Shown here in pieces: positions 20,084 through 30,218 of a stretch of DNA of 64,000 nt. The stretch is from Corynebacterium sp. Marseille-P3884 (GTDB taxonomy: Bacteria; Actinomycetota; Actinomycetes; Mycobacteriales; Mycobacteriaceae), in NCBI RefSeq assembly GCF_017942225.1, contig NZ_JAGKSD010000007.1, positions 62,001-126,000 of the forward strand. Direction: 5' to 3'. A program made the position numbers and the translations under genes. Position 1 is the stretch's first letter. Each line of letters opens with the position of its first letter. The notes below the pieces were generated by a model that saw only the letters and a program-made list of their open reading frames with translations, had not been told where the DNA came from and made no database searches.

Positions 20084-20615
20084 GGTCCTCGTTGCTCCTT
20101 GCTAGCGCTGCCGGTCATCGTCAGGTGAGCTCATGTCCAACTCACCTTAAGCGGTGCGTGGTTTCGCCTCAACGGAAGGCTGCCCATTGTCGCGCATTGT
20201 CATTCGCTTCGGCGGCGGCAGCCCGGCGGAGTTGTCCCCACGCTCTCTTTCTCTTGGTTTCAATACTAGGAAAAAGATTGGGAGTAACAGTAAGCGTTGT
20301 GCAGTCTGTGGATCTCACCTCATTGGTGCATGTCGGATCGGCGTGTCGCTTGTGGGGAGCGGGTGTGCAATTTCTGTGGATAACTCGGCGATGTTGTGGA
20401 TAACTCTTTCCGGGTCTTCGTTTCCCACAGCGGACGCGTGAAATTCCACCGCCAAATCACAATCTTCTCCCGCGTCTGTGGACAGCGGATTTCGGCTGTG
20501 GAGAAACCAGAAGTGACCAACTCCACTTAATTACAACCGTGGAATTACACAGGTGTGTATAACTCTGTGGATAACTCGATCGCTGTAACAACCTGCAATT
20601 CATGGGCAACAAAAA
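20084..20615. other. oriC-type region between dnaN and dnaA
   Basis: No gene. On the plus strand TGTGGATAA (reverse of the DnaA box TTATCCACA) occurs at 20375-20383, 20395-20403 and 20566-20574. One-mismatch copies are TGTGTATAA at 20554-20562 and TGTGGACAG at 20477-20485. All lie in the same orientation. The dnaA-dnaN intergenic position is the usual chromosomal origin in actinobacteria. The region also holds the dnaN promoter. Confidence 0.85.
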
Positions 20616-20648
20616 GCGCCATTGAGGGGGTGTGTCCCTCAATGGCGC
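20616..20648 (-). terminator. dnaA rho-independent terminator
   Basis: A 13-bp perfect stem (GCGCCATTGAGGG at 20616-20628 with CCCTCAATGGCGC at 20636-20648) is followed on the minus strand by TTTTTG. This is a textbook terminator 50 bp past the dnaA stop. One iterated 10-mer lies between the stop and this hairpin. Confidence 0.93.
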
Positions 20649-20697
20649 GAGTGCGGCGTCGATAAGCGCCATGCTTGTTCGTGATTACCGTTTGTGA

Positions 20698-22344
20698 CTA
20701 CCGCGCGCGAACGCGATTCTTGATGATCTGGGTGAGCTCCTGGATCTCATCGTATGTCTCGCGGTTTTCCGTCATTTCCTTGCGGATCTTGCGGTCGGCG
20801 TACATCACCGTCGTGTGGTCCTTGCCGCCGAATTCCTGGCCGATCTTCGGCAGAGACAGATCTGTTAGCTCGCGGCACAGATACATGGCCAACTGGCGGG
20901 CGTGCGCGACAACGCGCGTTTTGCCGGCGCCGGTAAGCTTGTCCATCGGGACGCGGAAGAATTCCGCTGCGGCCTCCTTGATTGTCTCCGCCGTGATCGT
21001 CACATCCCCTTCGTCCGGGAGGATGTCGCGGAGCGCGACTTGGGCGACGTCGAGCGTAATCGGCTCGTTGATCAGCGATGAATACGCCGACACCCTGATC
21101 AAAGCGCCCTCGAGCTCGCGGATGGAGGACTCGAATTGCGATGCGATGAGCTCGAGAACGTCCTCGCTCACTCGCGTGCCGTCGGCTGCGGCCTTCTTCA
21201 TCAAAATCGCAATGCGCGTCTCCAGATCCGGCGGTTGAATATCCGTGATCAACCCGCCCTCAAAGCGCGTGCGAAGGCGATCCTCCAGCGTGGTCAACTG
21301 CTTCGGCGGACGGTCGGACGACAAGATGATCTGCTTATTCGACTGGTGCAGGGCATTGAACGTGTGGAAGAACTCTTCCTGCGTACCTTCCTTGCCTTCC
21401 AAGAACTGGATGTCGTCGACCATGAGGATGTCTAGGTCGCGGTAGCGGCGCTTAAAGGATTCCTGCCGGTCGTCGCGCACGGAGTTGATGTAGTCGTTGG
21501 TGAACTCTTCCGAGGAGACGTACTTGATGCGCAAGTTCGGCTGCAGCACCTGGGCGTAATTGCCTGCGGCGTGCAGCAAGTGCGTCTTGCCCAAGCCTGA
21601 TCCGCCCCAGATGAACAGCGGGTTGTAGGCGCGGGCAGGATTCTCTGCGACAGCGACGGCGGCGCCGTTAGCGAAGCGGTTGGAGGAGCCGATGACGAAA
21701 TTCTCGAAGGTGTACTTCGGGTTCAGGCTCATCTCCCGGTCGGGATCATGCGCCGGTTTCTCGCGCGGAATGCGCTGCGGCGCCGCGACGATTGGGTGGC
21801 TCGATTGCTGGCGGGAGGATTCCTCGACCGGGTTCTCCTGTTGCTGCGCATGAATGCGGGCGAGCTCGTCAAGGCCCATCGGCAACTGCTCTCCCGCCAA
21901 CGGCGACGGATTCGCCGGCCGCGTCGGTGCTTGCTGCGGCGTCATCGGAAAAGCCGGCTCCGAATAGGTGCTGTACCAGTCATCGGCGGAGCTGTCGGTG
22001 TGCTGCGTGGGCTGCGGGGCTGGCTGCTCCTGCGGCGCTGGTTGCGGTTCGGGTGCTGGCGCGTTCACTGAGACGGCGAGGTTGCAGGGCTGGCCCATGT
22101 GGTGGCTGAGCAGTTCCACGATGTAGGGGCCCAAATTATTCTCAACGACATTCTTCGCGGCCGCGTGGGGTGCGGAGAGAATGCAGTAGCCGTCGACGAG
22201 CATGACGGGTGTGACCAGCTGCAGGTATGCGCGGTCGCCCGGGCTGAACGTGGGAACGTGGGAATTCGGGCGTTCGGACAGGTTGAGCAGTTCGGCGACA
22301 ATGTCTTGCCACAGAGCATTCAAACTCTGCTGGTCGTGTGCCAT
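20698..22344 (-). CDS. dnaA: chromosomal replication initiator DnaA
   Basis: A 548-residue DnaA. Domain I (about 1-90) is followed by a long Pro/Gln-rich linker (about 100-200), the AAA+ domain with Walker [10 protein letters not shown] and Walker [10 protein letters not shown], and domain IV with the box-binding helix [16 protein letters not shown] chose ATG 22344 ([12 protein letters not shown]) with an AGCAGG-type SD; a longer in-frame start eight codons upstream is less likely. DnaA boxes lie on both sides of the gene, suggesting both origin function and autoregulation. Confidence 0.97.
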   Translation of the reverse strand: MAHDQQSLNALWQDIVAELLNLSERPNSHVPTFSPGDRAYLQLVTPVMLVDGYCILSAPHAAAKNVVENNLGPYIVELLSHHMGQPCNLAVSVNAPAPEPQPAPQEQPAPQPTQHTDSSADDWYSTYSEPAFPMTPQQAPTRPANPSPLAGEQLPMGLDELARIHAQQQENPVEESSRQQSSHPIVAAPQRIPREKPAHDPDREMSLNPKYTFENFVIGSSNRFANGAAVAVAENPARAYNPLFIWGGSGLGKTHLLHAAGNYAQVLQPNLRIKYVSSEEFTNDYINSVRDDRQESFKRRYRDLDILMVDDIQFLEGKEGTQEEFFHTFNALHQSNKQIILSSDRPPKQLTTLEDRLRTRFEGGLITDIQPPDLETRIAILMKKAAADGTRVSEDVLELIASQFESSIRELEGALIRVSAYSSLINEPITLDVAQVALRDILPDEGDVTITAETIKEAAAEFFRVPMDKLTGAGKTRVVAHARQLAMYLCRELTDLSLPKIGQEFGGKDHTTVMYADRKIRKEMTENRETYDEIQELTQIIKNRVRAR

Positions 22345-23093
22345 GAAAGCCTGCTTTCCCTCATACAAATCCCAACAATCAGCCCGCGGCGCGCACGGGA
22401 TCCCCCGGTTCCGGGCCGTGCATGCCGCGGGCTATTCACAACTCACAGGAGTGTGAACATCGCCCTGAACATGTGAATTCACAATGTTATCCACAGGGTG
22501 ACTCGAAGTTTATCCACAAGACGTTCATCTTGCTGTGGATAACCCCCTGGAGCCAAATTACCGCCCTTGACCTCGTGTTTTACCGCATCTTTCGATTAAG
22601 CCTCAAGGTCTGATTGAGGTTTATCCACAGCGGTGGTGGAAATTTTCCTGTGAAGTTGTGGTGATAAAGCTTTCTTACCCTGCTCCGCCGCCGACTGTCT
22701 AGGCGACTGATCTGTGGCCGGGGCCTCGTCCACGGCGTATGAGAAAGCACGTTCGACACCCCCACCGGTCCTGTGCAGGCTACGTCGGCGTGTCGCGGTT
22801 TGACCTGCGGAAAAACACAATGTTGTAATTTCGGGGGTGAACGAATTTCGGGTCAACTACCCCCGCGCGTCGATTTGGCCGGTGCGACGACGATCACGTA
22901 TCCTGGCATGGTCTGTCGCACTCTGTGACCTCTGCGGTTCCGCGGATGTCGGGGTGTGCGTGAGAGCATCATCAGCGCCGAGCACCGGGCCGCCCGTGTT
23001 GGCGAGTCAGCGCAGATAATGTATGCCACCAGCGAATTCGCTGTAAGAGCATCTCACTTACATGTTTTGAAAATGGCTGCCTCTTCCCGGGAA
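22345..23093. promoter_or_regulatory. dnaA-rpmH intergenic region with DnaA boxes
   Basis: A 0.8-kb stretch between the divergent dnaA and rpmH with no gene seen. Perfect DnaA boxes lie at 22487-22495, 22510-22518 and 22621-22629 (TTATCCACA) and 22534-22542 (TGTGGATAA), in mixed orientation. A 12-bp palindrome, TGTGAATTCACA, is at 22472-22483. An AT-rich stretch runs through about 22550-22680. This may be the dnaA autoregulatory region or a second origin lobe. The right part must carry the rpmH promoter. Confidence 0.75.
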
Positions 23094-23124
23094 GGCGCAC
23101 GCACCGCAATATTCGGTGTGCGCC
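23094..23124 (+). promoter_or_regulatory. hairpin in the rpmH leader
   Basis: GGCGCAC-gc-ACCG (23094-23106) pairs with CGGTGTGCGCC (23114-23124) with a two-base bulge. It ends 36 bp before the rpmH ATG and upstream of the SD AAGGAG. It may be an attenuator or a protein-binding leader structure; there is no T-run after it. Confidence 0.4.
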
Positions 23125-23160
23125 GCTGGCCGCCGCATAGATTGCAAGGAGTAACCCGCC

Positions 23161-23298
23161 ATGTCTAAGCGGACTTTCCAGCCGAATAACCGCCGTCGTG
23201 CACGCAAGCACGGCTTCCGTACCCGCATGAACACCCGTGCTGGCCGCGCCATCGTTTCCGCGCGCCGCCGCAAGGGCCGTTCCAAGCTCACTGCCTAG
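23161..23298 (+). CDS. rpmH: 50S ribosomal protein L34
   Basis: A 45-residue L34, [19 protein letters not shown] and onward, ending [11 protein letters not shown], matching the family over its entire length. SD AAGGAG lies eight to nine bases upstream. It heads the rpmH-rnpA-yidD-yidC-rsmG operon. Confidence 0.98.
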   Translation: MSKRTFQPNNRRRARKHGFRTRMNTRAGRAIVSARRRKGRSKLTA

Positions 23299-23325
23299 TT
23301 CTTCTAGGCTCGTCTCGAGCGCGCT

Positions 23326-23688
23326 GTGCTGCCCCGTGCCCACAAGCTCACCTCGTCCGCGGAATTCCGCCGGGTGATCTCTAAGGGCGGGCGCGCAGGC
23401 ACCCGCACCCTCGTGGTGCACTATTACACCCGAACCGACACCGTCATCTCCGGCGGCCCGCGGTTCGGGTTAATTGTGTCTAAGCAGGTGGGCAACGCCG
23501 TTGCCCGTCACCGTCTATCGCGGCAACTGCGACACCTGTGCATGGAGGTCGCCGAGTCGCTCGACCGGGAAGTGGACATTGTCATCCGTGCCCTCCCTGC
23601 GAGTGCCGGCGCCACAAGTGCGGAACTGCTGGGAGACCTGGAATCAGGTCTCTTACGGGCCCGCAAGAAAGCAGCCGCGCGCTCATGA
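23326..23688 (+). CDS. rnpA: ribonuclease P protein component
   Basis: A 120-residue RnpA, starting at GTG (MLPRAHKLTSSAEFRRV). The RNA-binding signature is visible as GNAVARHRLSRQLRH, a variant of the usual RNR motif. It follows rpmH after 27 bp and overlaps yidD by four bases (ATGA). Confidence 0.94.
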   Translation: MLPRAHKLTSSAEFRRVISKGGRAGTRTLVVHYYTRTDTVISGGPRFGLIVSKQVGNAVARHRLSRQLRHLCMEVAESLDREVDIVIRALPASAGATSAELLGDLESGLLRARKKAAARS

Positions 23689-23969
23689 CCGATTTCGAGC
23701 ATTTCAATACTGACGGTGAGCGCATTCCTGCACCATCCGGGCCTGTCGGCCGTGCGATGGTGCGGTGCGTGCGGCTTTACCAAAAACTTTTCTCACCCCT
23801 TAAGATGGGATCGACGTGCCGCTTCGAGCCAACCTGCAGCGCGTATGCGCTTGAAGCAGTGTCCAGGCATGGAGCGGCCCGCGGTGGCCTTCTCGTCCTT
23901 GCGCGTCTAGCCAAGTGCGGTCCATGGCACCCCGGCGGTTACGACCCCGTACCTATGAACAGGAGTTAG
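23685..23969 (+). CDS. yidD: membrane protein insertion efficiency factor YidD
   Basis: A 94-residue YidD with the family core YQKLFSPLKMGSTCRFEPTC, SAYALEAVSRHGAARGG and CGPWHPGGYDPVP. The start is the ATG in the ATGA overlap with rnpA; the reading frame extends further upstream inside rnpA but that is not expected to be translated. An acidic N-terminal extension of about 20 residues precedes the family core. It works with YidC in membrane protein insertion. Confidence 0.92.
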   Translation: MTDFEHFNTDGERIPAPSGPVGRAMVRCVRLYQKLFSPLKMGSTCRFEPTCSAYALEAVSRHGAARGGLLVLARLAKCGPWHPGGYDPVPMNRS

Positions 23970-23976
23970 ACAACCA

Positions 23977-25170
23977 GTGCTGAATTTCATCTACTGGCCC
24001 ATCTCAGCGGTGCTGTGGTTCTGGCACAAGATCTTCGGCTACCTACTCTCGCCGGACTCCGGCGCCTCGTGGCTGCTGGCGATCGTGTTTTTGACCTTCA
24101 CCATCCGTATCTTCTTGGTCAAGCCGATGGTGAACCAGCTGCGCGCCGGCCGCAAGATGCAGGAGCTCCAACCGAAGATGCAGGAGATCCGCGCCAAGTA
24201 CGCCAAGGACCAGCAAAGGCAGGCGCAGGAAATGCAGCGTCTGTACAAAGAAGCCAAGATGAATCCGCTGGCCAGCTGCATTGTTCCGCTGGTGCAAATG
24301 CCGGTGTTCATCGGTCTGTTCCACGTGCTCCGCTCCTTCAACCGCACCGGCACCTCCGGCTCCGGCCTAGGAATGACCGTGGAGCAAAACCGCAACACCG
24401 CGAACTACATCTTCTCTCCGGAAGAAGTGCAGTCCTTCCTCGATGCGCGCGTGTTCGGCGTTCCGCTGTCGTCTTATATGGCCATGCCGGAGGAGCAGTT
24501 CGCGGCCTTTGAACCGTCAGACTTCTCCCGCACCGACATCATCCTGGTTGCACTTCCGATGGTCATCGCCGGTGTGCTGCTGACCCACTTCAACGCGCGT
24601 ATGTCCATGAACCGTCAGCGCGAACGCATGGCGAAGCGTAAGGCGGAGCAGGCAGCGGCCGGCAAGAAGCAGCCGGAAAACGGCATGAACTCGCCGGAAA
24701 TGATGGAAATGCAGATGAAGACCATGAACGGCATGATGCTGTGGTTCCTCCCGGCAACCCTGCTGATCACTGGTGCTTTTTGGCACATCGGTCTGCTCAC
24801 CTACACGTTGTCCAACAACATCTGGACCTTCTTCCAGACCAAGATTGTCTACGCCAAGATGGACAAGGAAGAGGCGGAAGAGGAAGAGGCCAAGCGCGAG
24901 GCAAAGCGTGCTTCCGCACCGGTCGCGGGCGCCCGTACGGTGGATAACCGCTCCAAGAAACAGCGTCAGCGCGATGCCGCGAAGCAGCGTGCGAACAATA
25001 ATCACCCGGAAAACGACACGGAAAAGTCCGTGGCGAATGAGCCGGAGAGCAAGCCGTCGGACAAGGCTGATCCGGATGGGGATTCCAATGTCGGCCTCAA
25101 GCCCAAGCCGGGAGCTAAGCCCAACAACCCGAAGAAGGGCAAGAAGAAGAAAAAGAAGAAAGGGAAATAA
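23977..25170 (+). CDS. yidC: membrane protein insertase YidC
   Basis: A 397-residue Oxa1/YidC/Alb3 insertase starting at GTG with AACAGGAG upstream. The first membrane span ([18 protein letters not shown]) precedes the cytosolic hairpin with [18 protein letters not shown], followed by four more spans. A long Lys/Arg-rich C-terminal tail (ending [12 protein letters not shown]) probably contacts ribosomes. It is seven bases downstream of yidD. Confidence 0.96.
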   Translation: MLNFIYWPISAVLWFWHKIFGYLLSPDSGASWLLAIVFLTFTIRIFLVKPMVNQLRAGRKMQELQPKMQEIRAKYAKDQQRQAQEMQRLYKEAKMNPLASCIVPLVQMPVFIGLFHVLRSFNRTGTSGSGLGMTVEQNRNTANYIFSPEEVQSFLDARVFGVPLSSYMAMPEEQFAAFEPSDFSRTDIILVALPMVIAGVLLTHFNARMSMNRQRERMAKRKAEQAAAGKKQPENGMNSPEMMEMQMKTMNGMMLWFLPATLLITGAFWHIGLLTYTLSNNIWTFFQTKIVYAKMDKEEAEEEEAKREAKRASAPVAGARTVDNRSKKQRQRDAAKQRANNNHPENDTEKSVANEPESKPSDKADPDGDSNVGLKPKPGAKPNNPKKGKKKKKKKGK

Positions 25171-25175
25171 GGCAC

Positions 25176-25817
25176 ATGCCTGAGCACACGCCTGAGTGGG
25201 AGACCGCGCCCGCCGCAGCTGCCGAGATCTTCGGTGACCGGCTGCCGCTCGCGCAGGCCTACCACGATTCCCTGGCCACCACCGCGGCGGAGCGCGGTTT
25301 CATCGGCCCGAAGGAAGTCTCCCGCCTGTGGAGTCGCCACGTGCTCAATTGCGCGGTCATCGCCGAAGCCTTCGACGAGGGCCAAAGCGTTGCGGACATC
25401 GGTTCCGGCGCTGGCCTACCGGGCATTCCCTTGGCCATCGCTCGCCCGGATTTGCAGATCACGCTCATCGAGCCGTTGCTGAAGCGCTCGACGTACCTCA
25501 GCGAGATCACCGCAGAACTCGGACTCGATAACGTCACCGTTGTCCGCGGGCGTGCGGAAGAGCAGAAAAAGATGCTTTTCGACGTCACCACCTCCCGCGC
25601 CGTCGCCCCCTTGGGCAAGCTGGCTGGTTGGTCCCTTCCCCTCGTGCGCCCCGGCGGTTCTATGACCGCGATGAAGGGTGCGAGCGTGGCAGAGGAATTG
25701 GAGCGCGACGCCGCCATGATCACCAAGGCCCGCGGTACGGATGCGGAGATCCTCACTGTCGGTGAGGGCTTGCTGGAGCAACCCACCACCCTCATTCGCA
25801 TCCTCCGCGCTGGTTAG
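25176..25817 (+). CDS. rsmG: 16S rRNA (guanine527-N7)-methyltransferase
   Basis: A 213-residue RsmG/GidB. The SAM-binding motif [37 protein letters not shown] and [11 protein letters not shown] are present. It starts five bases after yidC in the conserved origin operon. No clear terminator separates it from parA. Confidence 0.95.
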   Translation: MPEHTPEWETAPAAAAEIFGDRLPLAQAYHDSLATTAAERGFIGPKEVSRLWSRHVLNCAVIAEAFDEGQSVADIGSGAGLPGIPLAIARPDLQITLIEPLLKRSTYLSEITAELGLDNVTVVRGRAEEQKKMLFDVTTSRAVAPLGKLAGWSLPLVRPGGSMTAMKGASVAEELERDAAMITKARGTDAEILTVGEGLLEQPTTLIRILRAG

Positions 25818-25903
25818 CGCGCTTTCGGGCGGTCCCGGGTAACGGATGTTCGGTCGCTCTACTAATCTGACACTGACTGATATTGAGAGTGACGGGAGGC
25901 CAC

Positions 25904-26851
25904 GTGGACGACGAGCAGTGGGATGACACCCCGATTGCTGCGGCGGCTCGCCGTGCGGCGCAGATGAATACTGGGCGCTCGACGGTGCCGAAGCCGGATC
26001 AACCGCGCCTGATCACTGTGGCAAACCAGAAGGGCGGCGTGGGCAAGACCACCACGTCGGTGAACCTCGCGGCGTCGCTGGCCAAGCTGGGCTGCAAGGT
26101 GCTCGTGGTGGATTTGGACCCCCAGGGCAATGCGTCCACCGCGCTGGGTGCCGGCCACCGTGACGGCGAGACATCGAGTTATGAGCTCCTCATCGGTGCC
26201 GCGGGTCCGGCAGAGGCTCTGCAGCGCTCCGGGGACAACGACAATTTGTGGTGCATTCCCGCGACCATCGACTTGGCTGGCGCTGAGATTGAGCTGGTCA
26301 GTCTGGTCCGGCGCGAGTACCGCTTGGCAGATGCGTTGCGCGGTGGATTTCTTGAGGAGCACGGCTTCGATTACGTCTTTGTGGACTGCCCGCCGTCGCT
26401 CGGTCTGCTCACCATCAACGCGATGAATGCTGTGGATGAGGTTCTCATCCCGATCCAGTGCGAGTATTACGCACTCGAGGGTGTGGGCCAGCTGCTGAAT
26501 AACATCACGATGATCCGCGGCGCTTTGAACCCGAACCTGCACATCTCCGCAGTGCTGTTGACGATGTATGACGCCCGCACGAAGCTGTCGGAGCAAGTGG
26601 CAGAAGAGGTTCGCGGCCAGTTCGGCGATGTGGTGATGCGCAATATGATTCCGCGATCGGTGAAGGTGTCGGAGGCGCCGGGTTACGGCCAGACCGTGAT
26701 CGAGTACGACCCGGGCTCGCGCGGTGCGCTGGCATATTTCGATGCCGCGCGTGAATTGGCTACCCGCGGCGACTATCAGCCGCATGAGACGACGGGGCCG
26801 ATCGGTGTGAGCCCCGAGATTTTCGCCCAGTTGGGCGAGGAGGACGAGTAG
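25904..26851 (+). CDS. parA: chromosome partitioning ATPase ParA
   Basis: A 315-residue ParA/Soj. The deviant Walker A is [14 protein letters not shown], followed by [13 protein letters not shown] and [16 protein letters not shown] 25904 was chosen for its strong SD (GGGAGG, five bases upstream); an in-frame TTG seven codons upstream is unlikely. With ParB it segregates the origin and, in corynebacteria, links to polar DivIVA. It is four bases upstream of parB. Confidence 0.96.
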   Translation: MDDEQWDDTPIAAAARRAAQMNTGRSTVPKPDQPRLITVANQKGGVGKTTTSVNLAASLAKLGCKVLVVDLDPQGNASTALGAGHRDGETSSYELLIGAAGPAEALQRSGDNDNLWCIPATIDLAGAEIELVSLVRREYRLADALRGGFLEEHGFDYVFVDCPPSLGLLTINAMNAVDEVLIPIQCEYYALEGVGQLLNNITMIRGALNPNLHISAVLLTMYDARTKLSEQVAEEVRGQFGDVVMRNMIPRSVKVSEAPGYGQTVIEYDPGSRGALAYFDAARELATRGDYQPHETTGPIGVSPEIFAQLGEEDE

Positions 26852-26855
26852 AGCA

Positions 26856-27914
26856 ATGGCAGAGCAACGCAAGGGCGGTCTGGGCCGCGGGTTGGCGGCG
26901 CTGATCCCGTCGAATCCGGACCACCACCAGAAGACGGGCCCGCTTGGTGATGGCGCGGCTGACGTGATCATCGGCGGGAATAAGGGCGCGCGGGATGAGA
27001 ACACCAAGCCCAAGAAGAAACAGGTCAAGGGCGCTCCGACGATTCCGGGTGCGCCGACGATGAGCCAGCCTTCTTCTGTTCCGGCGGCGATGGTGACGGA
27101 GAAGAACGATTCCTTCGGCGCCTCCTACCAGGAGATCCCGATCGGGGATATTTTCCCGAACGCGAAGCAGCCGCGTACTCAATTCGACGAAGACGAGCTG
27201 GCTGAGCTGGTTCACTCGGTCAAGGAATTCGGTCTGCTCCAGCCGATCGTGGTTCGCCCGGCGAAGGACGGCTATGAGCTGATCATGGGTGAACGCCGCT
27301 GGCGCGCGTCCTCGAAGGCTGGCCTGAAGCGCATTCCGGCGATCGTGCGCGAGACATCCGATGAGGATATGCTCCGCGATGCCTTGCTGGAGAATATCCA
27401 CCGAGTGCAGCTCAACCCGCTGGAAGAGGCCGCCGCGTACCAGCAGCTGCTTGATGAATTCGGCGTCACCCAGGAGCAGCTCGCCGACCGCCTCGGCCGC
27501 TCCCGCCCGGTGATCACCAATTCGATCCGTCTGCTGAACCTGCCTGTGCCGGTGCAGCGCCGCGTTGCCGCTGGTGTTCTCAGTGCGGGGCACGCCCGCG
27601 CGCTCCTCGGCGTGAAGGTGGGCCCGGAGGCTCAGGAGCAGCTCGCGGACCGCATCGTCGCCGAGGGTCTGTCTGTCCGCGCGACGGAGGAGGCCGTGAC
27701 CCTGCTCAACCGTCAGGGCGCCTTGCCGGACAAGCCGAAGCGCGAGCCGACTCCGCAGCCGGAATTCCTCACTCAGGCAGCCGACCGCTTGGCCGATGAG
27801 TGGGACACCAAGGTCTCGGTGACCATGGGCAAGCGCAAGGGAAAGATCGTCGTCGAATTCGGCGACCGCGAGGATTTCGAGCGCATCATGTCGCTCATCG
27901 AGGGCACGGACTAG
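26856..27914 (+). CDS. parB: chromosome partitioning protein ParB
   Basis: A 352-residue ParB/Spo0J. The N-terminus [14 protein letters not shown] is the ParA-interacting motif. The CTPase motifs follow ([36 protein letters not shown]), then the helix-turn-helix ([20 protein letters not shown]) and the C-terminal dimer domain. It loads on parS sites; four perfect ones are in this window at 49942, 55987, 58647 and 61283. Confidence 0.96.
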   Translation: MAEQRKGGLGRGLAALIPSNPDHHQKTGPLGDGAADVIIGGNKGARDENTKPKKKQVKGAPTIPGAPTMSQPSSVPAAMVTEKNDSFGASYQEIPIGDIFPNAKQPRTQFDEDELAELVHSVKEFGLLQPIVVRPAKDGYELIMGERRWRASSKAGLKRIPAIVRETSDEDMLRDALLENIHRVQLNPLEEAAAYQQLLDEFGVTQEQLADRLGRSRPVITNSIRLLNLPVPVQRRVAAGVLSAGHARALLGVKVGPEAQEQLADRIVAEGLSVRATEEAVTLLNRQGALPDKPKREPTPQPEFLTQAADRLADEWDTKVSVTMGKRKGKIVVEFGDREDFERIMSLIEGTD

Positions 27915-27924
27915 CCCTGGGGCC

Positions 27925-28581
27925 ATGGCGCTGCGACACGTCCGGGTGATTCCGCTGGAGGCGGCCACCTTGGACCGCATTCACCGCACGACTGCGCGCA
28001 GCGTGTTCTGGGAGCTCGATCCGCTGGGTGACGCGTTCAGCGGCACCGATTCCGACGTGGACAAGGCCGCCTGGCTTCTAAGTCTCGCCTACGAGCAGCC
28101 CGCCGTGGGCTTTTCCATTGTCGACCCGGCTATCACCGCCGGCGCGCACGCGAGTCTGCTCATGTGCCCGCCGTCGGCAGCGCCCGGCGCTGTTCGGATG
28201 CCCACCGCGCCCTTCTCCGCCGACGCATTTTGCCTGACCAGCTTGCATATCGATGCGGCGGTCGAGGGCATCGGTTGGGGAGCAGTGCTTATCGACGCCG
28301 CCGTTGCCGCCCTCACCCAACGTTCCCTTCCCGCGGTGGAAGCGTTCGGGTTGCGTTCTGATTTGCCCGACGATCTGACCCGGATGTGCCGCCAGTTGGT
28401 GGCCAACCGCTCCACCATCGGCTTGATGCCTGTGGATGTGTTGGAGTCAGCGGGCTTTCAGATTGTCGCCGATCACCCGGCGATTCCGCGTCTGCGTTTG
28501 GAATTGCCGCCGGTGCACGATCTGCTCACTGAGCGGGAGATCGCAGATCTGCTCGCGGCTGTTTCCGTTGGTGGACGCTAA
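27925..28581 (+). CDS. GNAT-like protein of the Rv3916c type
   Basis: A 218-residue protein directly after parB, in the position of Mycobacterium Rv3916c. A GNAT-like fold is suggested by the SLHIDAAVEGIGWGAVLIDAAVAAL stretch and the LESAGFQIV segment, but the acetyl-CoA loop is not the classic RxxGxG, so activity is uncertain. It overlaps the convergent cwlM-type gene by four bases. One iterated 10-mer encodes its LID tripeptide. Confidence 0.6.
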   Translation: MALRHVRVIPLEAATLDRIHRTTARSVFWELDPLGDAFSGTDSDVDKAAWLLSLAYEQPAVGFSIVDPAITAGAHASLLMCPPSAAPGAVRMPTAPFSADAFCLTSLHIDAAVEGIGWGAVLIDAAVAALTQRSLPAVEAFGLRSDLPDDLTRMCRQLVANRSTIGLMPVDVLESAGFQIVADHPAIPRLRLELPPVHDLLTEREIADLLAAVSVGGR

Positions 28582-29756
28582 GCGCGTTCCTGGCGCAACA
28601 ACTCCGTGAAGGAGAAGGTGCCTGTCGGCTGGTTGTCCTGCTCGAGCAGGTAGAGGCGCTTCACGGCAACGACGATCGCTTCGGCAATCGCATCTCGTTG
28701 AGTCGGATCGGTGATGATGGACATATCGTGCGGGTTAGTCACGTATCCGAGCACGACCTCGACCGACGGCATCTGCGTCATGCGCAGCAGCTCCCACGTC
28801 CGGCCGTGGTTGTAGCAGTTGCCCAGCTGCGTGCGCGCGACGATTTCGCGCTGGATGAAGCCGGAAAGCATCTCGCCCGTCATGGACGACGCGCCCAATT
28901 CAGACCCGAAATAGAAGGTGGCTACGCCGTTGGCTTTCTCGTTCTGGTAGCGGTCCAGCTGCAGGGAGATCATCAGGTCTGCTTCGAAGCTATTCGCCAG
29001 ATCCGCCCGCGACTTCGCCGAAGGGTTATCGCCGCGCGGATGCGACATGATCGTCTCCATGCCGGCGGCGATCATGCGTGCCTCCACGCGGGAGGCCAAG
29101 TCCCAGAGGATTTCTTCCTCGGTGATTTCGCCGTACGGCCCCTTGATCCGCGCCATATTCTCGACGTCGATACTGGGATCGATGACCACGCGCTTGCCCG
29201 TCAGGCGTGGTCCCGCCATGCGGACGACTTCGCGTTCGCGGATCGCCTGGGTAGAACCGCCGGTAATGCGTCGGCCCAGCAAGCTCAGCGCGTGCAGGGT
29301 CTCCGGGCCACAGACACCATCGTCCTGGATGCCGTAATTCAGCTGGTAATTAGATAGTGCGGCGTGGGTGTCGGGCCCGAAGTGCCCGTCGATACGTCCG
29401 GAGTAGAAGCCGAGTTCTTGCAGTTGCTTCTGCAGCTGGCCCACGTCGTCGCCGACGAGGACCTGGTTCGGCTGGTACGACAAAGCACGCGCACCGAGGG
29501 TGTAGGAAGCGTGGCGCAATTCGCGCAGAGTGAGCTCGTCGATCTCGCCCGAGGGCAGAATGCCGCGGGACTGCTGGAACGCCTTGAGCGTGGTGCACAA
29601 TTCCTCGTCGAAATACATTTCCGACTGGGAGAAACGCCGGCGGTTCCACTCCCCCACATCGCCCTCGAAGTCGTCCACCAAACCCAGACGCGCAAGGGTC
29701 GAGCGGACTTCAGCGACGCGTGCGCTGGAGTCTCCCACTCGATACGGACCGAACAC
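28578..29756 (-). CDS. cwlM: CwlM-type amidase homologue, probably catalytically inactive
   Basis: A 392-residue protein without a signal peptide. Two N-terminal peptidoglycan-binding-type domains (LQKQLQELGFYSGRIDGHFG) precede an Amidase_3 domain. The zinc ligands of active enzymes are altered: the usual DPGHGG is DPSIDVEN and the usual SLHxN is SLQLD, so both histidines are missing. The two glutamates (ITEEEIL and PSVEVVLGYVTNP) remain. In mycobacteria cytoplasmic CwlM regulates MurA and peptidoglycan precursor synthesis; the same regulatory role is inferred here. The gene lies next to the parAB and trxA/trxB/sigM/murJ block, as in mycobacteria. Confidence 0.85.
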   Translation of the reverse strand: MFGPYRVGDSSARVAEVRSTLARLGLVDDFEGDVGEWNRRRFSQSEMYFDEELCTTLKAFQQSRGILPSGEIDELTLRELRHASYTLGARALSYQPNQVLVGDDVGQLQKQLQELGFYSGRIDGHFGPDTHAALSNYQLNYGIQDDGVCGPETLHALSLLGRRITGGSTQAIREREVVRMAGPRLTGKRVVIDPSIDVENMARIKGPYGEITEEEILWDLASRVEARMIAAGMETIMSHPRGDNPSAKSRADLANSFEADLMISLQLDRYQNEKANGVATFYFGSELGASSMTGEMLSGFIQREIVARTQLGNCYNHGRTWELLRMTQMPSVEVVLGYVTNPHDMSIITDPTQRDAIAEAIVVAVKRLYLLEQDNQPTGTFSFTELLRQERA

Positions 29757-29847
29757 AACTCACCTTTCTATGAGCATTGAGGAACGGTTTCATCTTACTG
29801 TCCCCTGCGTTGGGTAAGCCGAACACCATGCGTGTCGCCGGTATTGC

Positions 29848-30174
29848 TTACGACAGGTGCGGTTCCAGGCGGGAGAGGATCTCGGCCTTGGGGCGCACGC
29901 TGCTGAACTCGTCGACCTTCTGGCCGTCCTTGAAAATCAACACGTGCGGGATGGTCAAGACCTGGAACAGCGAACCGAGTGTGCGTTCTTTGTCCAGGTC
30001 GACCTTCGTTACCTTGACCTTGCCGTCCAGTTCTTCTGCGATCTCGTCGAGGATCGGCGAGAGCTTCTGGCACGGGCCGCACCATTCCGCCCAGAAGTCG
30101 ACGAGGACGGGGACGTCGGATTCGACGACCTCCGATTTGAAGGTGTTCTGCGTGATGTCGATGGGCTTGCTCAT
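29848..30174 (-). CDS. trxA: thioredoxin
   Basis: A 108-residue thioredoxin with the active site WAEWCGPCQK and the cis-Pro segment TIPHVLIF. ATG 30174 (MSKPIDIT) with SD AGGAG is the natural start; the frame extends upstream but only into the trxB-trxA spacer and trxB. It lies downstream of sigM and trxB in a disulfide-stress cluster. Confidence 0.95.
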   Translation of the reverse strand: MSKPIDITQNTFKSEVVESDVPVLVDFWAEWCGPCQKLSPILDEIAEELDGKVKVTKVDLDKERTLGSLFQVLTIPHVLIFKDGQKVDEFSSVRPKAEILSRLEPHLS

Positions 30175-30218
30175 GGTCGCTGCGCTCCTATTCTGCTTTC
30201 TTTTAGATTTCCGTTTCC

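Noticed and set aside
25862-27980. Minus-strand frames opposite parA and parB
   Set aside because: They are antisense to two certain genes, with His/Arg-rich composition and no recognisable domain.
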